This document shows positions 1-8,001 of a DNA stretch of 64,000 nucleotides, piece after piece. The stretch comes from Chloracidobacterium sp. (GTDB taxonomy: Bacteria; Acidobacteriota; Blastocatellia; Pyrinomonadales; Pyrinomonadaceae): NCBI GenBank assembly GCA_016715795.1, contig JADJXP010000002.1, forward strand, positions 1,860,001-1,924,000. Direction: 5' to 3'. Under the pieces are notes generated by a model that saw only the letters and a program-made list of their open reading frames with translations, searched no databases and was not told the DNA's origin. The position numbers were made by a program, and so were the translations under genes. The stretch's first letter is position 1, and each line of letters opens with the position of its first letter.

Positions 1-1
1 T

Positions 2-577
2 GTAAAGAAAAGGACGTCGCCATTCGTCGCGACGATGCTCTCGTTCGTCTGCCCCGGCCTCGGTGCCGCGTATAACGGACAGATGGTAAAGGCCCTTGTT
101 TATTTCGCTGTGTTCGTCGGCCTCTTTCAGATGGCCGTGCTCACCGGTGGCATGCCGATCTTCGTGCTTGGGTTCATCGGGATGTGGTTTTTTGGACTGC
201 TCGATTCCTGGCGAACGGCGCAGATGATCCGATCCGGCGTGACGCCGGACGTCGCCGACGACGTTTTGGTGAGGCGTTTCTCGGGCAATCCGAAACTCTG
301 GGGCATTGTCCTCGGCGTGTTGGGGCTCGCATTTGTTTTTCAGCGCCTCTTCAATATCGGCTCAGTCATTCGTTTCCTGATACCGGTGATGCTGATCGGG
401 CTCGGCATTTACATCGTTCGCGGATATATTTTCAAACCAAAGGCCGTCGATGAGAGATGGTCCGATGCCGGGCCGGCAACGAGCTTCGCACTGACACAGG
501 TAAATGCTCGGCCGCCACGCTACAACACGTCCGAATTTGCCGACCGCTCGCGCAGCGGAAGCTGGAGAGACATCTAG
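2..577 (+). CDS. Multi-spanning membrane protein, 5' end outside window
   Basis: The frame is open from base 2, so the ATG at 35 is probably internal and the true start lies upstream of the window. The visible part holds about four hydrophobic segments: an N-terminal one after a Pro-Gly-Leu-Gly-Ala motif, a Met/Phe/Trp-rich one near the middle, and two before the C-terminus. A polar tail of about 45 residues rich in Arg and Ser follows. Proteins of this layout often carry a small zinc-binding domain before the membrane part; that portion cannot be seen here. A small membrane protein gene follows 29 nt downstream and may be cotranscribed. The function is not recognised. Confidence 0.6.
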   Translation, partial: VKKRTSPFVATMLSFVCPGLGAAYNGQMVKALVYFAVFVGLFQMAVLTGGMPIFVLGFIGMWFFGLLDSWRTAQMIRSGVTPDVADDVLVRRFSGNPKLWGIVLGVLGLAFVFQRLFNIGSVIRFLIPVMLIGLGIYIVRGYIFKPKAVDERWSDAGPATSFALTQVNARPPRYNTSEFADRSRSGSWRDI

Positions 578-606
578 ATTCGCAATTTTATTAGGAGTTT
601 TGAGAA

Positions 607-810
607 ATGCTAAAAGCAGCGTCCATAGGCGGCAGCATCCTGGCTATCATCGCTTTGGTAATAGTCCTGCTCAAGGCACTGATCGCGCTGGTCGGCTTTG
701 TCGGATTTGCGCTCAAGGCTTTGATCGTGCTGGCGTTCATCATCGTCTTTGCAACGGTCGGATTCATGGTCCTCCGTGCCTGGCAATCGAACCGGAACTC
801 GGGCGGCTAG
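607..810 (+). CDS. Small hydrophobic two-helix membrane protein
   Basis: This 67-residue protein is almost entirely hydrophobic, with two predicted transmembrane helices (about residues 8-30 and 36-58) and a short basic/polar C-terminus. The ATG is preceded by AGGAG at 592-596, a good ribosome-binding site at normal spacing. It lies 29 nt after another membrane protein gene on the same strand, so the two probably form an operon. No family is recognised. The clear Shine-Dalgarno and the coherent membrane topology argue that it is real. Confidence 0.6.
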   Translation: MLKAASIGGSILAIIALVIVLLKALIALVGFVGFALKALIVLAFIIVFATVGFMVLRAWQSNRNSGG

Positions 811-1087
811 GCCAGATCGTTAGCATTCGTTAAACATGCCGCAGAATTGGCGACCTATAACGGTTTGCCATTTCAGGCGGCTTATGTTTTTATATAAGTT
901 CCATTTACGTGAGTATTTGGATTTACAAGCGGTTATTGTTCCCACAATAGCGGGAGTTTTAGTTTTACTTTATTACTCTTGTTGTAAGGTTTCGCGTTAG
1001 TCTTTTCAAGGCTATTCTTGCGTGATTCCAAGTGCGGACAGCGGTGCTGTCGGTGCGAAAGATCATTTAAAGGAGCTTAAAAGCATA
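811..1087 (+). promoter_or_regulatory. AT-rich leader upstream of the M23 peptidase gene
   Basis: This gap of about 277 nt is clearly more A+T-rich than its surroundings. Just before the ribosome-binding site it contains a short perfect hairpin (GACAGC, loop GGT, GCTGTC, 1037-1051). It probably holds the promoter and 5' leader of the peptidase gene. I see no convincing -35/-10 pair and no match to c-di-AMP or c-di-GMP riboswitch consensus sequences. Confidence 0.3.
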
Positions 1088-1885
1088 ATGCAGAAAAACG
1101 ACAAGTTCTATACTTTTCTTTTATCGCATTCATCAAAATCGAAGGTTACTATTAAGAGGTTGGCGGTTCGAAAGCGCTCGGTGCATATCGGATCGTTAGG
1201 TATTTTTGCAGCAGTTTGTTTGACAACGATCGGATTTGGATTGAGCGGCCTTCTTAAAAATATCGAACTGCCCGCATTAGCACAAAATCCTGCACTCTCA
1301 CAGGTAACGGCCCAGCCCGCACCGGCGGACGTGAGCTATATCCAAACGGCGAGCGGAGAGCTTGCTTTTAACAGCGGCGGCCCGGAGTTTGACGACGAGG
1401 ACGGCGAGACCGGCGAACTCGAGGATCAACTGCAGGCCATTCGCACAAAGTCCGATCCCGCGAGCCTGCCCACAATGTGGGCACACCTCGGCAAGATCAA
1501 TAACGAATTCGGCTTTCGCCGCAATCCGTTTGGCGGACGCTCGTACGAGTTTCATCCGGGAATGGACATCGACGGCGAGCGTGGTGATTTTGTCGTCGCC
1601 CCTGCCAATGGCACGATCGTCTCGGCCGGCTACAAGGGCGGCTACGGCAATATGATCGAGATCGACCACGGCAACGGCCTGACAACACGTTACGGCCATC
1701 TGTCGAAGATCGAGATCGAAAACGGCGATACGATCGCACGCGGACAGCTTATCGGCTATGTCGGCTCGACGGGCCGCTCGACGGGGCCTCACCTCCACTT
1801 CGAGGTCCGCGTCGGTGACCGCTCGATCAATCCCCGACATTTCCTCCCGCCGGAGCCGGTGGACCTGGCAAAGCTGGCCAAGTAA
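1088..1885 (+). CDS. M23 family metallopeptidase (LytM-type murein hydrolase)
   Basis: This is probably a zinc peptidase that cuts peptidoglycan cross-bridges in the periplasm. The protein is 265 residues from the ATG at 1088, which has AGGAG at 1071-1075. An in-frame GTG at 1022 would add 22 residues but has no such site. An N-terminal basic stretch is followed by one transmembrane segment (about residues 35-60), an acidic linker, and the C-terminal M23 domain. The domain shows the HxxxD zinc motif (H156, D160) and the HLH motif (H235, H237). A terminator follows at 1912-1935. Family assignment is secure; whether it cleaves or acts as an activator is not shown. Confidence 0.9.
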   Translation: MQKNDKFYTFLLSHSSKSKVTIKRLAVRKRSVHIGSLGIFAAVCLTTIGFGLSGLLKNIELPALAQNPALSQVTAQPAPADVSYIQTASGELAFNSGGPEFDDEDGETGELEDQLQAIRTKSDPASLPTMWAHLGKINNEFGFRRNPFGGRSYEFHPGMDIDGERGDFVVAPANGTIVSAGYKGGYGNMIEIDHGNGLTTRYGHLSKIEIENGDTIARGQLIGYVGSTGRSTGPHLHFEVRVGDRSINPRHFLPPEPVDLAKLAK

Positions 1886-1911
1886 GCTGAACGGCATTTT
1901 GAGAACAGAAG

Positions 1912-1935
1912 CGGGCCCTGCGGCCCGTTTTTTTT
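1912..1935 (+). terminator. Rho-independent terminator after the M23 gene
   Basis: A 6-bp GC stem (CGGGCC at 1912-1917, GGCCCG at 1922-1927) with a 4-nt loop is followed directly by eight T residues (1928-1935). Confidence 0.9.
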
Positions 1936-2021
1936 GCGGCGATGTCCGCCTCCGCGCATCGGAAAAACGGCCGCCGTAGGCTATACTGAATTTTTCGCCT
2001 AATAACAGAGGGATCACAACT

Positions 2022-4178
2022 ATGAATTTAAGAACCAATCGATTCTTGTCGTTCGCGATGATGGTCGCGCTTGTTTTTTCGTCGTTCTCATTCGCCATTG
2101 CGGCTCCGGATGAAGGAATGTTCCCGCCGGACAAGATCGCGGGCCTCAACCTGAAAAAGAAAGGGCTCAAGATCAAACCCGAAGAGATCTATAACCCGAA
2201 CGGTGGCGGCCTGACCGATGCCATTATCCGTCTCAGCATTGGCTGTTCGGCTGAGTTCGTCTCGCCGGACGGGCTGATATTGACAAATCACCACTGCGGT
2301 TTTGACGCACTGGTTTCGGCCTCGACGCCGGAGAAAGACCTGGTTGAGACCGGCTTTAACGCCGGCAGCAGATCGGGCGAGATACCTGCCAAGGATTATT
2401 CGATCACGCTAACGCAGCGCATAGAAGACGTGACAGCAAAGATCAAGGCGGGCACCGAGAATCTCTCGGGAGCAGAACTCGCGGCCGCGATCAAAACGAA
2501 CACCGACACCCTGACGGCTGCGGAAAAAGCCGCTCACCCTGGATCGGCGATAACGATCCAGATGCTCAATAACGGCTACTATTACTATCTATACCAAACG
2601 ACGGAGGTCAAGGATATCCGCGTCGTTTATGCTCCGCCGCGCAACATCGGCGTCTTTGGCGGTGATCCCGATAATTTTGAATGGACGCGGCACACGGGCG
2701 ATTTCACGTTCCTGCGTGCCTACGTCGCCCCTGACGGCTCTGCGGCTGAATATTCGCCGAACAATGTGCCGTTCAAGCCGAAAAAGTTTCTTAAGGCTAA
2801 CATTGGCGGGCTGAAGGACGGTGATTTCGTATTCGTCCTCGGTTTTCCGGGCGGCACGACGCGATATCGCGAAAGTTGGTCGATCGAATACGCTCGCGAT
2901 GCTAACTTCCCTTTCCTCGAAAAATGGCTCCAGGCCTTGAGCGACAGTCTCAATGCAATTGGCGCTAATGACGAGCAGAAGCGCATCGCGTTTCAATCGG
3001 ACATCGCGAATTTTGACAACTCGAGAAAGGTCTTTGGCGGTGGCCATTTGCGGCTGCGACGCGCCCACGTTGTTGAAAAGAGAAAGGCCGACGAGGCCCG
3101 GATGGCAACCTGGATCGAGGCCGATCCAACGCGGCAGCAAAAATACGGAAAAGTGCTGGGCGAACTGAAGACCCTCTCGGAAGAGACCAATGCGACACAG
3201 CTCCGCGACGTCATCATGCGACGATTTCCTGATCCGAATTCAATGGCGGTTTTCGGCCAGATCGTGGCGGCCGCCGCATCTGTAAAAGCGGGGCGAACAC
3301 TCACACAGGCCCAGCGGGCCGCGAAGCTCGCGGACATCACCAAGGCCCTTGAGGGGCGCGAACCCGCCCAAGAGAGCGCGATGCTCAAGTTCTTTTTCAA
3401 GGCCTTTGACGATTTGCCCGCGGGCGTTCGATTCGAGGCGGCGGATACGAAGTTCAATAATCTGAAGGGTAAGGCTCGTCGCGACGCCGAGGCCGCCTTC
3501 GCAACCGAGGTCGCACAAGGCCCGCTCGTCTCACCGGAACACATTCTTGCACTTTACTCGATGAGTTGGGACGCCCTCAAGGCTGCTCATCCGTTTGTCG
3601 CCGGAGTCGTTGACGAACGCGCTGCCCTGGCCGCTCGCGGCGCAAACTTTGCCTCCAAGATCGATCATCTGCGGCTGCAGTATCAGCAGGCGCTCGCAGA
3701 AATGCGCGGCAATACGCCGTATCCGGACGCGAACTTTACGATGCGTTTCTCATACGGCAACATCAAGGGCTACAGCCCGCGCGAAGCCGAGTTTCGCTCT
3801 CCGTTTACCACGATGAAGGGCATGATCGAGAAAGAGACCGGTGAAAAGCCGTTCGATCTGCCTCAGAAGCTGGTCGATCTGCAGAATGCTCATGACTTTG
3901 GCCGCTACGGTTCGGGCGACAGCGTCGGGGTCAATTTCATCTCATCGAACGATATTATCGGCGGCAATTCGGGCTCGCCGATACTCAATGCACGAGGTGA
4001 GCAAGTCGGCATCTGTTTTGACGGCAACTACGAGGGTCTCGGCAATGACTTCTACTACGATCCCGAAAAGAACCGTACGATCTCGGTCGATATTCGCTAC
4101 GTCCTGTTCGTCACCGAGAAATTCGGCGGCGCAAAATGGGTCGTTGATGAAATGTCGCTGGTCGGCAGAAAGTCCTAG
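2022..4178 (+). CDS. S46 family serine peptidase (DPP7/DPP11-like)
   Basis: S46 enzymes are periplasmic dipeptidyl aminopeptidases used for peptide nutrition. The 718-residue length is typical of the family. There is a signal peptide (about residues 1-27). The catalytic His lies in the TNHHCGF motif (residues 88-94, probably H91) and the Ser in GGNSGSP (S650), the usual N- and C-terminal halves of the chymotrypsin-like fold. A TATACT hexamer at 1982-1987 may be its -10 element. The gene stands alone between the terminator at 1912 and the one at 4197. The substrate class (DPP7 or DPP11) cannot be decided from sequence reading alone. Confidence 0.93.
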   Translation: MNLRTNRFLSFAMMVALVFSSFSFAIAAPDEGMFPPDKIAGLNLKKKGLKIKPEEIYNPNGGGLTDAIIRLSIGCSAEFVSPDGLILTNHHCGFDALVSASTPEKDLVETGFNAGSRSGEIPAKDYSITLTQRIEDVTAKIKAGTENLSGAELAAAIKTNTDTLTAAEKAAHPGSAITIQMLNNGYYYYLYQTTEVKDIRVVYAPPRNIGVFGGDPDNFEWTRHTGDFTFLRAYVAPDGSAAEYSPNNVPFKPKKFLKANIGGLKDGDFVFVLGFPGGTTRYRESWSIEYARDANFPFLEKWLQALSDSLNAIGANDEQKRIAFQSDIANFDNSRKVFGGGHLRLRRAHVVEKRKADEARMATWIEADPTRQQKYGKVLGELKTLSEETNATQLRDVIMRRFPDPNSMAVFGQIVAAAASVKAGRTLTQAQRAAKLADITKALEGREPAQESAMLKFFFKAFDDLPAGVRFEAADTKFNNLKGKARRDAEAAFATEVAQGPLVSPEHILALYSMSWDALKAAHPFVAGVVDERAALAARGANFASKIDHLRLQYQQALAEMRGNTPYPDANFTMRFSYGNIKGYSPREAEFRSPFTTMKGMIEKETGEKPFDLPQKLVDLQNAHDFGRYGSGDSVGVNFISSNDIIGGNSGSPILNARGEQVGICFDGNYEGLGNDFYYDPEKNRTISVDIRYVLFVTEKFGGAKWVVDEMSLVGRKS

Positions 4179-4196
4179 TTCATTCAGCAGATAACC

Positions 4197-4237
4197 GCAC
4201 GGGCAGTTCACTTCCCGTGCGCTGCTCGTGTTTTTTT
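4197..4237 (+). terminator. Terminator between the S46 peptidase and mtgA
   Basis: GCACGGG (4197-4203) pairs with CCCGTGC (4214-4220). A run of seven T residues follows at 4231-4237, ten bases after the stem. It lies between two convergent genes and may serve the plus-strand one. Confidence 0.6.
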
Positions 4238-4241
4238 GGGT

Positions 4242-5051
4242 CTATTTGCCTGCATACTCGAGCTTGATAGAGTTCATGCCGCGCAGGATGACGCGTTGTC
4301 GCCGGACAACGCGTTTTCTGTTTTTTGACGGATTGAATACGTTTAGCGGCGACGGGATCATCGCTGCAAGATAAGCGGCGTCCTGGGCCGTCAGTTCAGA
4401 CGCACTCTTGCGAAAATAATTGCGAGACGCGGCTTCGGCCCCGTAGATGCCATCACCCCATTCGATAACATTGAGGTAAAGTTCAAGGATCCGTTTTTTT
4501 GACAATTCACGCTCAAGAAAATAAGTGTAAACGGCCTCGCGGCCTTTCCGCAGGAAGTTGCGGTCCTCCGACAGGAAGAGGTTCTTTGCCAACTGCTGGG
4601 TCACGGTCGATGCCCCCCGCTTAAAACTCGGCAGCGGCGGTATCCAGTCGTCATCGCTCGGTTTGCAGTCCTTCTTTTCCTGCTTGTTAGTAGCCTCGGC
4701 CTCGCATTCTTCGCGGGCTTCCTTTTCGCCTTCCTTAACTGCCTCATCCCATGCCTTTTGGATCGCATCCCAGTCAAAGCCGTCGTGCTGGAAGAATCTC
4801 GCATCCTCGCCGGCCAGAACGGCACGCTGCAGATTGGGCGAGATCTGCTCGATGGGCGTCCAGATCATATATTTGCGCGGCTCGCGTCCCTCAGCAACGG
4901 CTTCTGATATCCGATATTCGATCATCGAGGTCGTCGTCGGATTCTCGGTCCTGAGGCTCGAGATATTCGGAAAGGTGACCAATTCATACAGCAGCCAGAG
5001 CGCGATCGCCCCGGCGAGTATGAAAAAGAGCATTTTTGTCCAGTACCACAT
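4242..5051 (-). CDS. mtgA: Monofunctional peptidoglycan glycosyltransferase (GT51)
   Basis: It polymerises lipid II into glycan strands at the outer face of the inner membrane. The ATG at 5051 gives 269 residues; a GTG at 5069 lies inside a short-repeat tract and is less likely. One membrane anchor (about residues 5-25) precedes the GT51 domain. The domain has the GEDARFF motif with the catalytic Glu, then RGASTVTQQLAKNLFLS, then a motif with the second Glu and LELYLN. A charged insert of about 40 residues rich in Glu and Lys (about 101-140) separates the first two motifs, where E. coli MtgA has a much shorter loop. There is no transpeptidase domain. Confidence 0.92.
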   Translation of the reverse strand: MWYWTKMLFFILAGAIALWLLYELVTFPNISSLRTENPTTTSMIEYRISEAVAEGREPRKYMIWTPIEQISPNLQRAVLAGEDARFFQHDGFDWDAIQKAWDEAVKEGEKEAREECEAEATNKQEKKDCKPSDDDWIPPLPSFKRGASTVTQQLAKNLFLSEDRNFLRKGREAVYTYFLERELSKKRILELYLNVIEWGDGIYGAEAASRNYFRKSASELTAQDAAYLAAMIPSPLNVFNPSKNRKRVVRRQRVILRGMNSIKLEYAGK

Positions 5052-5054
5052 ATT

Positions 5055-5098
5055 CAATGCACAACGCACAACGCAGAATGCCCAATGTTACGCATTCG
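5055..5098. repeat. Short degenerate repeat, left flank of the four-helix-bundle gene
   Basis: Imperfect tandem units of the type GCACAACGCACAACGCAGAATGC lie between mtgA and the four-helix-bundle gene and overlap the latter's 3' end. They are the reverse complement of the CATTGTG-type repeat on the other side of that gene (5452-5490). Confidence 0.55.
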
Positions 5099-5441
5099 TT
5101 TTTGCTGTTTTGATCGAGGCAGTCAGCATTTTTTGCAGTTCAAGGCAGTCAGCAAGAATTGAGGCTGCCTGTGACTCCGTGATGAACTCGCTGTCACGCA
5201 GCAAGTTTATCCAATACTCTGTCTCATCAGCCTCTTTCAAGGCAATTGAGAGTTTATGAACAAAATCTCCCTTTGACTGCCCTCGATTCGCTTCGACAAT
5301 GTTCGCACCGATAGAGGTGCCTGAACGCAGTATCTGCTTCGATAGAACACGCTCCTTGCCCTCCGATGCCAAATGCTTGTAGAGCTTAATGATCCGTAGG
5401 GCGAATGCATAGGATTTGGTTTTAAGTGGATTCTCTTGCAT
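5088..5441 (-). CDS. Four-helix-bundle protein (S23/IVS-encoded family)
   Basis: The 117-residue, all-helical protein shows the family signature SGTSIGANIVEA near residue 42 and an E-A-D-E-T-x-Y-W stretch in helix 3. Relatives are encoded in 23S rRNA intervening sequences and as free-standing genes; the Avd protein of diversity-generating retroelements has the same fold. No reverse transcriptase is present here, so this is a free-standing copy. It is bracketed by inverted copies of a CATTGTG-type repeat (5055-5098 and 5452-5490), which suggests movement as a cassette. Its molecular role is not known. Confidence 0.85.
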   Translation of the reverse strand: MQENPLKTKSYAFALRIIKLYKHLASEGKERVLSKQILRSGTSIGANIVEANRGQSKGDFVHKLSIALKEADETEYWINLLRDSEFITESQAASILADCLELQKMLTASIKTAKTNA

Positions 5442-5451
5442 TGATCATGCA

Positions 5452-5490
5452 CTTTGCATCTTACATTGTGCATTGTGCATTGTGCATTCT
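5452..5490. repeat. CATTGTG short tandem repeat
   Basis: At least three head-to-tail copies of the 7-mer CATTGTG/GCATTGT lie between the four-helix-bundle gene and glgC. They also provide the -35 region of the putative glgC promoter. The tract is an inverted match to the repeat at 5055-5098. Confidence 0.7.
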
Positions 5491-5495
5491 ACAAT
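5466..5495 (+). promoter_or_regulatory. Putative glgC promoter, leaderless arrangement
   Basis: TTGTGC (5466-5471), an 18-nt spacer and TACAAT (5490-5495). The -10 element ends 7 nt before the GTG start of glgC at 5503, so transcription would start at or next to the start codon. Confidence 0.45.
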
Positions 5496-5502
5496 TGAAG
5501 CC

Positions 5503-6798
5503 GTGGGACGTTACGACAACGTGGTTGCGGTCATATTGGGCGGCGGAGCGGGCTCGCGGCTGTTTCCGTTGACGCGCGAACGTTCAAAGCCGGCCGTCCC
5601 GCTTGGCGGAACATATCGGCTGATCGACGTTCCTGTATCTAACTGCATCAATTCTGAGATCACCCAGATCTTCGTCCTTACACAGTATAATTCTGCGTCG
5701 CTAAATCGCCATATTTCAAGGACATACCGCTTTTCGAGCTTCTCTACCGGTTTTGTCGAGGTGCTCGCGGCCGAGCAGACCGGCGACAGTGAAGAGTGGT
5801 TCCAAGGCACGGCCGATGCCGTCCGCCAGATGCTGCCCCACCTGCGCGATTGGCGCGTAGATACGCTGCTGATACTGTCAGGCGACCATCTTTATCGGAT
5901 GGACTATCGCAACTTCCTCGAACGTCATTTCTCCACCGGCGCCGATCTCACCGTCTCGGTCGTTCCGTGTCGGCCCGATGAGGCTGAAGGGTTCGGCCTG
6001 TTGAAAACCGGTGACGACGGACAGTTAGTAGAGTTCAAGGAAAAGCCAAAAGGAGACGTCCTTGAGGCGATGCGTGTCGATACGACGCGGCTCGGGCTTA
6101 CGCCGGAGGAGGCCGAAAAGCGGCCTTTCCTGGCATCGATGGGCATATACGTTTTCAATTATGCTAAGCTCGTTGACCTGCTCGAAGCAGACGTTTCATG
6201 GGTTGATTTCGGCCGTGAGATCATACCGGCCGCGATAGGAAAATATACCGTCCAGGCACATCTCTTTAAAGATTACTGGGAAGACATCGGGACGATCCGC
6301 GCCTTCTACGAGGCAAATCTCGATCTTGCCTCACCGCTGCCGAAGTTCAACTTTTTTGACGCGACTGCCCCGATCTACACCCGCAGCCGCTACCTGCCGC
6401 CGTCAAAACTCCATGATTGCGAAATCGATAATTCGATGGTCTGTGAAGGCTGCATCCTGAAGGGCGTCAAAGTTCGTAATTCCATTATCGGCCTTCGGAG
6501 CCGCATCGATGAGGGCGTCAAAATCGAGGATTCGATCGTCATGGGCTCGGATCTGCTCGAATCGATGTCTGAGCTCAAATACAACGTGAGCGTCGCACGT
6601 CCGCACATCGGTATCGGTGCGAATACCACGGTTCGACGGGCGATTCTCGACAAAAATGTTCGTATTGGTGAGAATGTGAAGCTGATCAATCGCGATGAGG
6701 TCATGAATTATGACGCGCCGGACCGGTCATTCTATATTCGCGACCGGATCATCATCGTGCCGAAGGACGGCGTCATTCCCGATGGCACCGAGATCTAG
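5503..6798 (+). CDS. glgC: Glucose-1-phosphate adenylyltransferase
   Basis: It makes ADP-glucose from ATP and glucose 1-phosphate, the committed step of glycogen synthesis. GTG at 5503 gives 431 residues and places the nucleotide-binding motif GGGAGSRLFPLT near the N-terminus as in the family. An ATG at 5416 would add 29 residues encoded mostly by short tandem repeats and is rejected. The substrate-loop motif VEFKEKP, the C-terminal left-handed beta-helix and an overall likeness to cyanobacterial/plant subunits are visible. No other glycogen genes lie nearby. It converges with the VWFA gene at 6795 with a 4-nt overlap. Confidence 0.94.
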   Translation: MGRYDNVVAVILGGGAGSRLFPLTRERSKPAVPLGGTYRLIDVPVSNCINSEITQIFVLTQYNSASLNRHISRTYRFSSFSTGFVEVLAAEQTGDSEEWFQGTADAVRQMLPHLRDWRVDTLLILSGDHLYRMDYRNFLERHFSTGADLTVSVVPCRPDEAEGFGLLKTGDDGQLVEFKEKPKGDVLEAMRVDTTRLGLTPEEAEKRPFLASMGIYVFNYAKLVDLLEADVSWVDFGREIIPAAIGKYTVQAHLFKDYWEDIGTIRAFYEANLDLASPLPKFNFFDATAPIYTRSRYLPPSKLHDCEIDNSMVCEGCILKGVKVRNSIIGLRSRIDEGVKIEDSIVMGSDLLESMSELKYNVSVARPHIGIGANTTVRRAILDKNVRIGENVKLINRDEVMNYDAPDRSFYIRDRIIIVPKDGVIPDGTEI

Positions 6799-7952
6799 CG
6801 GGTAAGGACCCTCGTCCTCTTTGGTATTACGTAACCGTCACGGGTCCGTACTGACACGCCCGGACGGCTGACACGCACCTTGATGGTCGTTCTCTTGCCG
6901 GGCACCCGTTCATTCTTCGGGTAGTAGCCGATGCTGTAAAATTCGCGCAATTCGCTCGCGATCCGGGCATATGCGGCGGCGAGATTATCGATCGTCATCG
7001 CCTCGTATAAACGGCCGCCGGTCCTGTAGGCCATCTGGTCAAGATATTCCCTCGCACGCTGATATTCCTCAGGGGTCGTCCCTTGGGTCGAGACGTTCGG
7101 TTCGACCCTGACCGGTATCTTGACGGGAAGCGTCGTTCCTCCCGGTAAAGGAATATCGACCGTCGGCTGCGTCCCCGCTCTCATCGTCTGGACGTCGGCA
7201 AAGGTGTCATACCTGATCGGGTAGATCAGCGCGTCGAGTTCCATAGCGTCGTCCAGATTACCTCGGTCGCTGGCCCGGCGGCTGGTCGTATCAACGCCAT
7301 CCGTAAAGAGGATGATCGCCTTACGGCCCTCGATATGGCGCAGGCGGTCATTCATCACGAGATCTACTGCCTCGTAGAGGCTGGTGCCGGTCGATATCTT
7401 CGTACTGCGGATCGCCCTGTAGATAGCATTACGGTCGCTGGTCGCCTCACAAAGCATATGCACGTCCTGATCGAACGACACGACCATGACCCTGTCCTGC
7501 GGCCTCAATTGGCCAATAAACGCGATCGCGGCCGCTTGTATCTCGGCGATCTTGAACGTCGTCGAATAGCTCATGTCGAGGACCAAGGCGACCGTAAACG
7601 ATTCATTCTCGTTCGAGAACATGGCGATGTCCTGCTCGACGCCATCTTCAACGGCACGGAAATCATCTCGGGAGAGCCCTCCGATGAATCGCCCTTTTTT
7701 GTCCATCACACGAACGGGAATAGAAACGAGTTGGGTATTGACGCGTATGACGTCGTCATCGGCCGATATTCCCGCGGCCTCAAGCGGGGCCACAGGTTCC
7801 GGCGGGGGCGTGGGCGTCGCGGCCGCTCGCTCATTGCTCTTTGTCCCGCTACCGACCGTTCCGCGGCCGGCCTGCGCGAATGAAGCCGCCGCCAGAGCAA
7901 CCGTGAGAGACAAAGACACGACGAAATGCGCAAGGCTCATCAGACACCGCAC
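6795..7952 (-). CDS. Secreted VWFA-domain protein, acidobacterial type (first copy)
   Basis: The 385-residue protein has a signal peptide (about residues 1-26), a Pro/Glu-rich linker, a short beta domain (IRVNTQLVSIPVRVMDKKG), then a von Willebrand A domain. The MIDAS metal site is intact: DMSYS (DxSxS), a middle Thr region and ILFTDGVD. The family is strongly expanded in Acidobacteria; these are exported proteins probably used in adhesion or protein contacts. A paralogue lies directly upstream on the same strand (8002-9195). Binding partner unknown. Confidence 0.85.
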   Translation of the reverse strand: MRCLMSLAHFVVSLSLTVALAAASFAQAGRGTVGSGTKSNERAAATPTPPPEPVAPLEAAGISADDDVIRVNTQLVSIPVRVMDKKGRFIGGLSRDDFRAVEDGVEQDIAMFSNENESFTVALVLDMSYSTTFKIAEIQAAAIAFIGQLRPQDRVMVVSFDQDVHMLCEATSDRNAIYRAIRSTKISTGTSLYEAVDLVMNDRLRHIEGRKAIILFTDGVDTTSRRASDRGNLDDAMELDALIYPIRYDTFADVQTMRAGTQPTVDIPLPGGTTLPVKIPVRVEPNVSTQGTTPEEYQRAREYLDQMAYRTGGRLYEAMTIDNLAAAYARIASELREFYSIGYYPKNERVPGKRTTIKVRVSRPGVSVRTRDGYVIPKRTRVLTR

Positions 7953-8001
7953 GATCTATTCTACGATGCCTGTCAAACCCTCAAGAGATGCAGCGGGGCG
8001 G

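Noticed and set aside
1022..1087. c-di-AMP or c-di-GMP riboswitch before the M23 peptidase
   Set aside because: Such switches often control murein hydrolases, so I looked. Only one short hairpin is present and the conserved core sequences are missing.
1298..2176. Minus-strand frame across the M23 gene and the start of the S46 gene
   Set aside because: It overlaps two well-supported genes and a terminator, and shows no recognisable domain.
5055..5490. Diversity-generating retroelement around the four-helix-bundle gene
   Set aside because: The fold is shared with Avd, but no reverse transcriptase, template or variable repeat is present nearby.
5416..5502. N-terminal extension of glgC from the ATG at 5416
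   Set aside because: The added residues are encoded by the CATTGTG tandem repeat and lie upstream of the -10 element. The family start fits the GTG at 5503.
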